A stretch of 29,709 nt of DNA, from positions 1-29,709 of the forward strand of contig DATDLN010000096.1 of NCBI GenBank assembly GCA_036519295.1, given 5' to 3'. Origin of the DNA: JACVRW01 sp036519295. Lineage in GTDB: Bacteria; Actinomycetota; Thermoleophilia; Solirubrobacterales; Thermoleophilaceae. Positions 8,053 to 15,533 of this stretch are shown one piece after another (position 1 is the stretch's first letter; the number at the start of each line of letters is the position of its first letter). The position numbers and the translations under genes were made by a program. The notes under the pieces were generated by a model. The model was not told the DNA's origin. It made no database searches and saw only the letters and a program-made list of their open reading frames with translations.

Positions 8053-8913
8053 CTACCCCGCCGGGGCGGCCGATCGGAGCGGCGGGAAGTCCGAGATCAG
8101 GTCAGCCGCTTCGACCTGGAAGATCTCCACGGGTTCGGGCAGGCCCTGGAAACGCCAGGCGCCAAGGGTCCTCAGGCTGACTCCATCCGCGAGCGAGTCG
8201 ACGACCGCCGCGCGCACTGCGGCGGACATCACTATCTGCCCACCGTGTGCCGAGAAACAGATCCGCGCGGCCGCGTGGACCGAGAGCCCGACGTAGCCGG
8301 TATCGGTGAGCGCGGGACGCCCGCGGTGCAGGCCGATTCGCAGCCGCACGTCGTTCCCGCCGGGCCAGTCGCCGGCGCGCATCGCCCGCTGGATCGCCAA
8401 CGCGCCGTCGAGCGCCGCCCGCGCTTGTACGAACACGGCGAAGAGGTCGTCCCCGCGGGCGGACACCTCCCGACCGCCCGCGGAGCGCACCTCGGCCCGC
8501 ACGAGACGGCGGACATCGGCGAGCAGAGGAGCGTATTGATCACCAAGGCGCGCGAGCAGCTCCGTCGAGCGCTCTATATCCGCCAGCAGGAACGTGACAT
8601 GTCCTTTCGGCAGCTTCCGCTGCGGTTGCAGCTGTGCGCTGATGAAGCCGATCGGCATGATCCCGTGCTTCTTCGCCGCCCTCAGCAGCCTGCTGCGCGC
8701 CCGATCCCGCGCGGCGTCGTCTTCGAACGCCACCTGGCCGAACCGCGCGAGGGCGTTTCTTACATGCGCGGCGTCGTGGATCGGCAGACGACGTTGGCCG
8801 CGCGAGTCGATGTAGGCGAAGGCGCTGTCGGGAAGCCGAGCACGCTCCTTCGCGCTGAGCCGCGCCATCCGCGGCATGATCGCAGGACCCGCCGCCCGCT
8901 CGGGATTGTGCAT
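8053..8913 (-). CDS. Class III adenylate/guanylate cyclase domain protein with N-terminal DUF6582-like domain
   Basis: A 286-residue soluble protein. Residues 18-88 (LPDSAFAYIDSRGQRRLPI, then HVRNALARF) match the DUF6582-like domain also found in phage prohead proteins. Residues 104-275 are a class III cyclase catalytic domain with metal-binding Asp112 (LLADIERST) and Asp155 (ARGDDLFAVF). In the transition-state motif the usual Asn is His213 (SVHAAARI) with Arg217 kept, so cyclase activity and product (cAMP or cGMP) are uncertain. The start may be 8913, 8877 or 8868; none has a good ribosome-binding site. It is read divergently from the radical SAM gene, and the LexA box lies 17-30 bp upstream of its first start. 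It converges on the histidine kinase with a 29-bp gap. Confidence 0.82.
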   Translation of the reverse strand: MHNPERAAGPAIMPRMARLSAKERARLPDSAFAYIDSRGQRRLPIHDAAHVRNALARFGQVAFEDDAARDRARSRLLRAAKKHGIMPIGFISAQLQPQRKLPKGHVTFLLADIERSTELLARLGDQYAPLLADVRRLVRAEVRSAGGREVSARGDDLFAVFVQARAALDGALAIQRAMRAGDWPGGNDVRLRIGLHRGRPALTDTGYVGLSVHAAARICFSAHGGQIVMSAAVRAAVVDSLADGVSLRTLGAWRFQGLPEPVEIFQVEAADLISDFPPLRSAAPAG

Positions 8914-8929
8914 CCATCCGAACCGCTTG

Positions 8930-8943
8930 CGAACATGTGTTCG
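8930..8943. promoter_or_regulatory. LexA/SOS box (CGAACATGTGTTCG)
   Basis: The 14-bp site CGAACATGTGTTCG matches every position of the Gram-positive LexA consensus CGAACRNRYGTTYG, with 6-bp perfect arms around TG. It lies 50 bp before the radical SAM start (8994) and 16 bp before the cyclase start (8913). A candidate plus-strand -10 is TATCTT at 8962-8967, which would put the -35 over the right half of the box, a usual repressor position. Function as an operator is inferred from sequence alone. Confidence 0.8.
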
Positions 8944-8993
8944 AGCTGCATGGGCGCTGCTTATCTTGGGGTGAGGATGGAACTGCCTGGACC

Positions 8994-11048
8994 ATGCGCT
9001 GGAACAACCTGACAGTCGAATCCGAGGAGAGCCGTACGCTCCCGGGCTACCGCGAGCCGGCGACGGTCCGCACCTTCGAGGCGCCCGAGGCGCTGGACAC
9101 GCGCTTCTACGAGGTGCGGGCGAAGTCGGTGCTGAACCGCGTGCCGAAGGCCTCGCGGATGCCGTTTCGGTGGACGATCAATCCCTATCGCGGATGCAGC
9201 CACGCGTGTTCCTATTGCCAGGCGGGTGACACCCCGATCCTCATGGCGGATGGGTGCACCAAGCCACTGGCAGAGGTCCGTCCGGGCGACTGGGTGTATG
9301 GGACGGTCCACCTTGGCAGCCACAGGCGCTACTCGGTCACTCAGGTGCTCGATCACTGGTCGTCGATCAAGCCGGCCTACCGAGTCGCCCTCGAGGACGG
9401 CACCGAGTTGGTCGCGAGCGGTGATCATCGGTTTCTCACTGACCGCGGATGGAGGCACGTCGCCGACACGGGACGCTGCCCGCGGCGAGCTCATCTGACC
9501 CAGCACAACCGGCTACTCGGGACCGGGGCGTTCGCGGAGGCGCCCGAGGACCGGCCCGACTATCGGCGCGGCTACATGTGCGGCATGGTTCGGGGAGACG
9601 GCTATCTGGGAGCGGTGTCTGTCGACAGTCCCGGGGGAGCCCCACACGAGAGGGACCGGTTTCGACTTGCGCTCACGGATCGCGAGGCCGTGGACCGCGC
9701 CAGGCGGTACCTCGATGAGGAGAGGGGTGTCCTTACGCGAGAGTTTGCGTTCCGCTCGCCTGGCGGGCGGTCGATGCGCGCGGTCGTGACAGGGGCCCGC
9801 GACGGGGTTGCTGCCGTCCGAGACGTCATCCAATGGCCGCGGAGCCCTCGGCCGGGGTGGTGCAAGGGATTCCTGGCCGGTATTTTCGACGCCGAGGGCA
9901 GCTACGGCGAGACCATCCGCATCTCGAATACCGATCCGGAGATCATCGACTGGGTCGCCTCCTCGCTGCGGGTGCTCGGCTTCAGCTTCGTCCTCGAGGA
10001 TCCGAAGCGCGCAAACGGTCTCAGGTGCGTAAGCCTCCTCGGCGGCCTGCAGGCCGCACTGCGGTTCTTCCACACCGTCGATCCGGCGATCACGCGAAGG
10101 CGCCACATCGAGGACTCGGCGCTGAAATCGCCTGCGCGCCTGAAGGTCGAGTCCATCGAGCCGATCGGCCGGGCCTTTCGCCTCTACGACATCACCACCG
10201 GCACCGGCGACTTCATCGCCAACGGCGTCCTCAGCCACAACTGCTTCGCCCGCCCCACCCATACCTACCTCGACTTCAACGCCGGCCGCGACTTCGAGCG
10301 CGAGATCGTCGTCAAGGTCAATGCGCCCGAGGTGGCGCGGGCGGAGCTGACGCGGCCGTCGTGGAAGCGCGAGCACGTCGCGCTCGGGACCAACACCGAT
10401 CCGTACCAGTGGGTCGAGAGCCGCTACCGGCTGATGCCCGGGATCTGGGAGGCGATGAGGGACTCGGGCACGCCCTGCTCGGTGCTCACCAAGTCGCCGC
10501 TCCTCCTGCGTGACCTCGACCTGATGAAGGAGATCCACGAGCGGGTGGGGTTTGCCGCGAACCTGTCGGTCCCGACGCTCGACGAAAAGGCGTGGCGGGC
10601 CACCGAGCCGCACACTCCCCACCCGCGGAAGCGGATCGAGGCCGTTGCCGAGATCAACCGAGCCGGTATTCCCTGCGGAGTCCTGATCGCGCCGCTCATG
10701 CCCGGTGTCAACGACGATCCCAAGCAGGTCGAGAAGATCCTCGAGCTCTGCGCGGAGGCGGGCGCCGTGAACGTCGGCGGCATCGCGCTCCATCTGCGCG
10801 GCGAGGTCAAGCAGATCTTCATGGACTGGCTGCGATCGAACCGGCCCGACCTTGTGCCCCGCTACGAGCGCCTCTACGCCCGCGGCGCGTACGCACCGAA
10901 GGCCGAGCGCGAGCGCATCGCGGCAATGGCGCGCCCGCGCGGCCGCGCCACGCCCGCGCGACCCGACCCGGCACCCGACGAGGACCCGGTGACGATGCCC
11001 ACGCCAAGGCGGCCACCGCCGGAGCCGGAGCAGACGGCGCTGTTCTAG
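8994..11048 (+). CDS. Intein-containing Rv2578c-family radical SAM protein (COG1533, SplB-like)
   Basis: A 684-residue precursor. Removing the intein (residues 75-416) leaves 342 residues, close to the length of Mycobacterium Rv2578c, a radical SAM protein of the COG1533 group that includes spore photoproduct lyase. The CX3CX2C motif that binds the [4Fe-4S] cluster is formed by Cys68, Cys72 and Cys417; the last is the +1 residue of the C-extein, so the cluster site exists only after splicing. Family blocks are MRWNN at the start, FRWTINPYRGCSHAC, CFARPTHTYLDFN, ALGTNTDPYQ, LTKSPLLLRD and LHLRGEVKQIF. The last five residues, QTALF, match the Qxx(L/M)F beta-clamp-binding motif. The ATG at 8994 was preferred over a GTG inside the LexA box because MRW opens the family. 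The true substrate of the family is not known to me. Confidence 0.93.
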   Translation: MRWNNLTVESEESRTLPGYREPATVRTFEAPEALDTRFYEVRAKSVLNRVPKASRMPFRWTINPYRGCSHACSYCQAGDTPILMADGCTKPLAEVRPGDWVYGTVHLGSHRRYSVTQVLDHWSSIKPAYRVALEDGTELVASGDHRFLTDRGWRHVADTGRCPRRAHLTQHNRLLGTGAFAEAPEDRPDYRRGYMCGMVRGDGYLGAVSVDSPGGAPHERDRFRLALTDREAVDRARRYLDEERGVLTREFAFRSPGGRSMRAVVTGARDGVAAVRDVIQWPRSPRPGWCKGFLAGIFDAEGSYGETIRISNTDPEIIDWVASSLRVLGFSFVLEDPKRANGLRCVSLLGGLQAALRFFHTVDPAITRRRHIEDSALKSPARLKVESIEPIGRAFRLYDITTGTGDFIANGVLSHNCFARPTHTYLDFNAGRDFEREIVVKVNAPEVARAELTRPSWKREHVALGTNTDPYQWVESRYRLMPGIWEAMRDSGTPCSVLTKSPLLLRDLDLMKEIHERVGFAANLSVPTLDEKAWRATEPHTPHPRKRIEAVAEINRAGIPCGVLIAPLMPGVNDDPKQVEKILELCAEAGAVNVGGIALHLRGEVKQIFMDWLRSNRPDLVPRYERLYARGAYAPKAERERIAAMARPRGRATPARPDPAPDEDPVTMPTPRRPPPEPEQTALF
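9216..10241 (+). mobile_element. Intein with LAGLIDADG homing endonuclease, in frame in the radical SAM gene
   Basis: A 342-residue in-frame insertion, absent from ordinary family members. It begins with Cys1 in block A (CQAGDTPILMADG), has block B as SGDH (Ser68-His71; usually TxxH), and ends in block F (YDITTGTGDFIANG) and block G (VLSHN) followed by extein Cys+1. All splicing residues (Cys1, block B His, penultimate His341, Asn342, Cys+1) are present. Two endonuclease helices are seen: YMCGMVRGDGYL with Asp128 and FLAGIFDAEGS with Glu227. Both acidic residues are kept, so homing may be active. No frameshift or stop interrupts it. NCBI annotation recognises intein-containing Rv2578c-family proteins, so the association itself is known; that is recalled, not checked. 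Confidence 0.95.
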
Positions 11049-11069
11049 GCGGATTTAGACTGCGCCACC

Positions 11070-12107
11070 TTGCGCGTCTGGGTGGACATCACGAACGTCG
11101 CCCACGTCGTGGTGCTCCGCCCGCTCGTGGAGCAACTCGAGGCCGGCGGACACGAGGTGGAGATCACGGCACGGCCGCTCTCCCATACGCTCGAGCTGCT
11201 GGAGCAGTGGGGGCATCCCCACAAGGTGGTGGGGCGCTACGGCGGAGCATCGAAGGCCGGGAAGGCGCGCGCCGCAGTGAGCCGAACCGCGCAGCTACTG
11301 CGCTTCGCACGCCGCCGGCGCTTCGACTACGGGCTCGCCCACGCATCCGTCGACATGCCGCCGGTGTGCCGCGTGCTCGGCATCCCGAACACGACAATGT
11401 TCGACTACGAGTGGGCGACGCTCCAGCACCACGTTATCTGCCGCCTCGCCACCCGGGTGCTCGTTCCGGAGGCCATCCCACCGGAGCGTCTGCGCCGTTA
11501 CAGCGCGGTACCGCCCAAGCTCGTGCGCTACCCCGGCCTCAAGGAGGAGTACTACCTCGCCAACTTCGAGCCTGATGTGTCGCTGCGCGAACAGCTGGGC
11601 GTGGGCGACGACTCGCCCTTGTGCGTCGTGCGCACGGCACCCTCCTATGCCCTCTACCTGGGCGGGTCAGAGAATGCCTTGCTGCCTCCGCTGCTTCGGC
11701 GTCTAGCGGAGCACGGCTGCTGGGTGGTCGTGCTCGCCCGGACGGTCGAACAGCGCGACGTTGTCAGAGTGCTCGGCCTCGATCGCGTCGTCGTGCCCGA
11801 GCGCGCGGTAGACGGCCGGAGCCTCGTCGCACTCGCCGATCTCCTCGTGTCGGCGGGCGGCACGATGAACCGCGAGGCCGCTGTGCTCGGAACGCCGGTC
11901 TGGTCGATATTCGAGGGCCCGCTGGGCGGAGTCGACGAGCTCCTGGTTCGCGATGGGCGCCTACGCGTGCTGCGCGACCCGGCCGAGCTCACCGTGGAGC
12001 GCCGTCCCGCCGGGGCGTACGAACGCCGGGTCAGGAGGGATCCGGCAGACCTGCTGCGGCTGGCGGTACCCACGCCCGGAGGGGCCGCTACCGGTAGCCC
12101 GCCGTGA
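11070..12107 (+). CDS. DUF354 family GT-B-fold protein
   Basis: A 345-residue protein of the DUF354 family, which shares the two-Rossmann GT-B fold of UDP-GlcNAc 2-epimerases and glycosyltransferases. The start MRVWVDITNVAHVVVLRPLV and the Gly/His-rich first domain are typical. The second domain has SAGGTMNREAAVLGTPVWS (about residues 263-281), the sugar-nucleotide binding loop of GT-B enzymes. Likely role: handling or transferring a nucleotide sugar in polysaccharide assembly; the reaction is unknown. It starts with TTG at 11070, 21 nt after the radical SAM stop, so read-through from that gene is possible. The 3' end overlaps the convergent WecA-type gene by 20 bp. No membrane segment is seen. 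Confidence 0.8.
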   Translation: MRVWVDITNVAHVVVLRPLVEQLEAGGHEVEITARPLSHTLELLEQWGHPHKVVGRYGGASKAGKARAAVSRTAQLLRFARRRRFDYGLAHASVDMPPVCRVLGIPNTTMFDYEWATLQHHVICRLATRVLVPEAIPPERLRRYSAVPPKLVRYPGLKEEYYLANFEPDVSLREQLGVGDDSPLCVVRTAPSYALYLGGSENALLPPLLRRLAEHGCWVVVLARTVEQRDVVRVLGLDRVVVPERAVDGRSLVALADLLVSAGGTMNREAAVLGTPVWSIFEGPLGGVDELLVRDGRLRVLRDPAELTVERRPAGAYERRVRRDPADLLRLAVPTPGGAATGSPP

Positions 12108-13302
12108 CCGTCCGCTCGGCCGCGTCTTGCCGCTCCTCTGCGGTCGCGGGCGGACCCGTCCCGTCGGAGACGTCCAGGTCTCGTAGCACCAAGCGGCCAA
12201 GGCCCAGCGCTTTGAGGTGGCGCGCCTTGAGGATCTCGAGCGTGTAGACCATCCACACCGAGGCGGCGAGGGTTACGACGCCGACCGCCGAGACGAGCAG
12301 CACGTTCGAGATGTCCCAAACGCCCTGCGGGCGCGGAGGGACGAACCGGGCAAGGATGGCGAACGCCGACAACAGGATCGCCCAGAGGTGCAGGTACGCG
12401 ACCGTCCGGCGCTGAGAGAAGCCGATCCGCATGAAGCGGTGGTAGAAGTGGTTGTGGTCGGGCGACCACGGCGGTCGGCGGTACTTGAGCCGCTTCAGGA
12501 TGACGAACGAGGTATCGAGGATGGGTACCGCCATCACCAGTAGCGGCCCGGCGAGGGCAATCGTGGCGGCCGTCTTGAGCACCCCTTCCACCGCGATGGT
12601 CGCGAGCATGAACCCGAGTGCGAGCGCGCCCGAGTCGCCCATGAAGATCCTCGCCGGGTGGTAGTTGTGGCGCAGGAAGCCCAGCGTCGCCCCGCATACG
12701 ATCGCCGCCAAGACGGCTGCATCAGAGCGCCCGAAGGAGACAGCGAGCAGCGCGAACGAGGCGCACGCGATCGCCACGATGCCGGCGGCCAGCCCGTCCA
12801 TCCCGTCGATCAGGTTGACCAGATTTGCGAGTAAGGCGATCCACAGCACGGTGATCGGTACGTCCGCCCAACCGATGTCGTGGTCCCCGACGAACGGGAG
12901 CGTCACGTGGTCGATCTTCAGGTCCCAACCGAGCACCGGGATCAGCGCTATGAGCGCGACCGCGGCGAGCTTGGCGCTTGGCCGCAGCCCCCGGATGTCG
13001 TCGTACAGCCCGACGAGGGCGACGAGGGCGGTTCCGGCCAGGATGCCCGTGTAGGGGCCGTCGACCCCGACGAACGCGAGCGCCGGCACCAGGATCGCCA
13101 CGACGATGGCGATACCACCGACGCGCGGGACGGGGCGGGTATGGACGCGTGGTCGGTCGCCGCCGTGGTCAACGCCGCCAATGCGCGGCGCGAGCCACGC
13201 GGCAACTGGGGTCATCAGCAGCGCGATCACAGCCGCGACGACGAACCCCCACGGCACCGACCCGTCCTCCACAAGACCGCGGATAGAGTCGCCGAAGGAC
13301 AT
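12088..13302 (-). CDS. Polyprenyl-phosphate N-acetylhexosamine-1-phosphate transferase (WecA/TagO family)
   Basis: An integral membrane enzyme of 404 residues that starts glycan assembly by moving a sugar-1-phosphate, probably GlcNAc-1-P, from its UDP donor to undecaprenyl or decaprenyl phosphate. About ten membrane segments are visible. Catalytic blocks are LYDD (Asp101-Asp102), the NLVNLIDGMDGLA loop (Asn163, Asp166), FMGDSGAL (Asp223) and the cytosolic HxH-type loop PDHNHFYHR (282-289), which marks the WecA/TagO branch rather than MraY. The ATG at 13302 follows AAGGA with 7-nt spacing. In actinobacteria the wecA (rfe) gene commonly sits downstream of prfA-prmC-sua5 on the same strand. Here it keeps that strand but is separated from glyA by the inserted plus-strand sugar cassette. 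Confidence 0.88.
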   Translation of the reverse strand: MSFGDSIRGLVEDGSVPWGFVVAAVIALLMTPVAAWLAPRIGGVDHGGDRPRVHTRPVPRVGGIAIVVAILVPALAFVGVDGPYTGILAGTALVALVGLYDDIRGLRPSAKLAAVALIALIPVLGWDLKIDHVTLPFVGDHDIGWADVPITVLWIALLANLVNLIDGMDGLAAGIVAIACASFALLAVSFGRSDAAVLAAIVCGATLGFLRHNYHPARIFMGDSGALALGFMLATIAVEGVLKTAATIALAGPLLVMAVPILDTSFVILKRLKYRRPPWSPDHNHFYHRFMRIGFSQRRTVAYLHLWAILLSAFAILARFVPPRPQGVWDISNVLLVSAVGVVTLAASVWMVYTLEILKARHLKALGLGRLVLRDLDVSDGTGPPATAEERQDAAERTVTAGYR

Positions 13303-13361
13303 GGAGTCCTTATATCGTAGGTGTCGGAGGTGGCCGACATGATCGTCAGCATCGCGCGGCC
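13303..13361. promoter_or_regulatory. Divergent intergenic region, WecA-type gene / UDP-sugar dehydrogenase
   Basis: 59 bp between outward-reading starts. The minus strand carries the AAGGA ribosome-binding site and an AT-rich TACGATATAA run that could be the -10 of the WecA-type gene. Nothing clear was seen for the plus strand. Confidence 0.35.
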
Positions 13362-14678
13362 GTGAGAGCCGAGGCTTCGCTCATCACGGCAGGTGAGTCG
13401 TTCTACGAGCGGCTCGCGACACGGGACACCCGGCTGGGTGTCGTGGGGCTTGGCTACGCAGGCCTGCCGCTCGCGATGCTGTTTGCAGAGGCCGGTTTCT
13501 CCGTCACCGGGATCGATCGCGACGAGGGACGCGTTCGCGCCATCAACGAGCGGCGCTCGTATCTCGTCGACGTTCCGGACGAGCGGTACCCGGGCGTGGA
13601 CGGGCGTCTGACCGCTACTGCGGACGCCGCCGCGATCGCCCATCTCGACGCTCTCACGGTGTGCGTACCGACACCGCTCTCCAAGACGCGCACGCCGGAC
13701 ATCTCGTACGTGGTCGGCGCGGCGGAGGCGATCGCGAAGCACCTGCGACCGGGCCAACTGGTGGTCCTGCAGTCCACGACTTATCCGGGCACGACCGAGG
13801 AGATCCTGCTTCCGATCCTTGAGGACGGCGGCCGGAAGGTCGGCAACGACTTCTTCCTCGGCTACGCGCCCGAGCGGGTCGATCCCGGCAACCGGGACTG
13901 GTCGGTCCGCAACACTCCCAAGCTCGTCGCAGGCGTCACGGAGGAATGCCGCCGGCGGACCGAGGCTCTCTACGCCCAGATCGTCGACACCGTCGTCCCG
14001 GTCTCGAGTCCGGCCGTCGCGGAGACCGCGAAGCTTCACGAGAACACCTTCCGCGCCGTCAACATCGCGCTCGCCAACGAGCTCGCGTTGATGTGCGACC
14101 GCCTCGGGATCTCGGTCTGGGAGGTGATCGACGCGGCCAGTACCAAGCCGTTCGCGTTCCTCCCCCACTACCCCGGCCCCGGCCTCGGCGGCGATTGCAT
14201 CCCGGTCGTGCCGCATTTCCTCGCCTGGCGCCTGCGCGAGTACGGCTACTCGGCCCAGCTGATCGACGCCGCGCACGAAGTGAACGCCCACATGCCCGTC
14301 TACGTGGTGCAAAAGGTCGCCGACGCGCTCAACGACGCCGGCCACCCGATCAAGGGCTCGCGGATCCTGCTGCTGGGCGTGGCCTACAAGGCAGACGTCC
14401 ACGATACCCGTGAGTCTCCGAGCCTGGAGGTCATGCGCCAGCTCATCATGCGCGGCGGAGACGTGAGCTACTGCGATCCCTGGGTGCACGAGCTCGAGCT
14501 CGACGAGGCCATCCACCGCAGCGTCGAGTGGAGCACGGAGATCGTCGAGAGCGCCGACTGCGTGGTAGTGCTCACCCCGCACCGCCGGTTCCTCGACGAA
14601 CCGCTGTGGGACCAAGCCCGGCTGGTCGTCGACACGCGCAACGTCGCGCCTGCCGGCCCGGCCGTCTGGACGATCTAG
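13362..14678 (+). CDS. UDP-N-acetylhexosamine/UDP-glucose 6-dehydrogenase family
   Basis: A 438-residue NAD-dependent nucleotide-sugar dehydrogenase that oxidises C6 of a UDP-sugar to the uronic acid in two steps. The Rossmann motif GVVGLGYAGLPLA is near residue 26. PTPLSKTRTPDISYV, QSTTYPGTTEE, GYAPERVDPGN and KLHENTFRAVNIALANE follow as expected for the UDP-GlcNAc/UDP-ManNAc dehydrogenase branch (WbpA/WecC-like). The catalytic Cys279 is in PGPGLGGDCIPVVPH; most relatives have GGHCIP, so Asp278 replaces a conserved His. The C-terminal UDP-binding domain has LLLGVAYKADVHDTRESPS. It starts with GTG at 13362 and its stop directly abuts the next gene's GTG, so it heads a four-gene operon. The exact substrate cannot be told from sequence. 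Confidence 0.87.
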   Translation: MRAEASLITAGESFYERLATRDTRLGVVGLGYAGLPLAMLFAEAGFSVTGIDRDEGRVRAINERRSYLVDVPDERYPGVDGRLTATADAAAIAHLDALTVCVPTPLSKTRTPDISYVVGAAEAIAKHLRPGQLVVLQSTTYPGTTEEILLPILEDGGRKVGNDFFLGYAPERVDPGNRDWSVRNTPKLVAGVTEECRRRTEALYAQIVDTVVPVSSPAVAETAKLHENTFRAVNIALANELALMCDRLGISVWEVIDAASTKPFAFLPHYPGPGLGGDCIPVVPHFLAWRLREYGYSAQLIDAAHEVNAHMPVYVVQKVADALNDAGHPIKGSRILLLGVAYKADVHDTRESPSLEVMRQLIMRGGDVSYCDPWVHELELDEAIHRSVEWSTEIVESADCVVVLTPHRRFLDEPLWDQARLVVDTRNVAPAGPAVWTI

Positions 14679-15533
14679 GTGCGCGACCTCATCCTGGGCG
14701 CCGGCTACATCGGCGCTGCGCTTGCCGATCGAGCGCTGGCCGAGGGGCACGCCGTGCTGCTGGCCGACAACTGGTACGCCACGGAGCGCGAGCAGCTGCG
14801 GGTCCTCGAGGAGCGCGGAGCACGAGTGGAGACGGCGGACGTGCGCGACTCCGATCGGATCGGCGCGCTGTTGGAGGAGCGCTACGACCGGGTCTATCTG
14901 CTCGCGGCACAGGCGAGCCGACCCCTGTCCGAGTCGGATCCGCGCTACACGGAGGAGACGAACCTCGTCGGGCCCCGGATCGTGGCGGAGTCGGTGGCCG
15001 AGCACGGCGCGCCGCCGCTCGTCTACGGCAGCTCGCTGCACGTCTACGGTCCAGCCCCCGCGGGGCAGGTGGGCGCGGATAGCCCCTACGGCCGGCAAGG
15101 CGACCTGGCGCACCTGTCCAAGGTGTACGCCGAGCTGTGCCTCGAGCTGTATGCCCGCCGGCACGGATTCGACCTAGCGCTCCTACGTCTCGGGATCGTG
15201 TATGGGCACGGTCCCGTGGAGCACCCACGGCCGGAGTCGCTGACGGTGGTGGACAAGTTCCGCCGGCTGGCCGCGACGGGCGAGAAGCTCGCGGTCGACG
15301 ACGGCGGGCGCGCGACGATCGGCGTCGTGCACCTGGACGACGTGGTGCGCATCCTGCTGGAGTCGCCGCGCGAGTCCGGCGTCTCCCGCGCGAACGTCGC
15401 GGCTGAGACCGTGACGGTGGCCGACGTGGCTCGGATGGCGTGCGGTCAGCCGGCGAGCGACGGCGCGGGCTGGACGGTGGCCAGTCCATTTGAATACCGG
15501 CACGGCTTGCGCGACTACCTCGAAACGCCTTGA
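14679..15533 (+). CDS. NAD-dependent epimerase/dehydratase family protein (extended SDR)
   Basis: A 284-residue extended SDR protein that probably changes a nucleotide sugar in the same pathway as its neighbours. The Rossmann fold opens with ILGAGYIGAALA (Gly7-Gly12), and VYGSSLHVYGP carries the catalytic Ser region. The usual YxxxK is not seen at standard spacing: in GDLAHLSKVY Lys148 is present but Ala144 stands where Tyr is expected; Tyr137 (SPYG) lies eleven residues before the Lys. Either the catalytic Tyr sits elsewhere or activity is altered. The GTG start follows the previous TAG with no gap, and the last bases overlap the next start (TTGA). The reaction cannot be assigned. Confidence 0.78.
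   Translation: MRDLILGAGYIGAALADRALAEGHAVLLADNWYATEREQLRVLEERGARVETADVRDSDRIGALLEERYDRVYLLAAQASRPLSESDPRYTEETNLVGPRIVAESVAEHGAPPLVYGSSLHVYGPAPAGQVGADSPYGRQGDLAHLSKVYAELCLELYARRHGFDLALLRLGIVYGHGPVEHPRPESLTVVDKFRRLAATGEKLAVDDGGRATIGVVHLDDVVRILLESPRESGVSRANVAAETVTVADVARMACGQPASDGAGWTVASPFEYRHGLRDYLETP

Noticed and set aside
8937..8993. Upstream GTG start for the radical SAM gene inside the LexA box
   Set aside because: It would make the operator part of the coding sequence; the family begins with MRW, found at the ATG 8994.
9216..10241. Intein region as a separate endonuclease gene or an intron
   Set aside because: The frame is continuous with both exteins and has all protein-splicing motifs; no group I/II intron features were seen.
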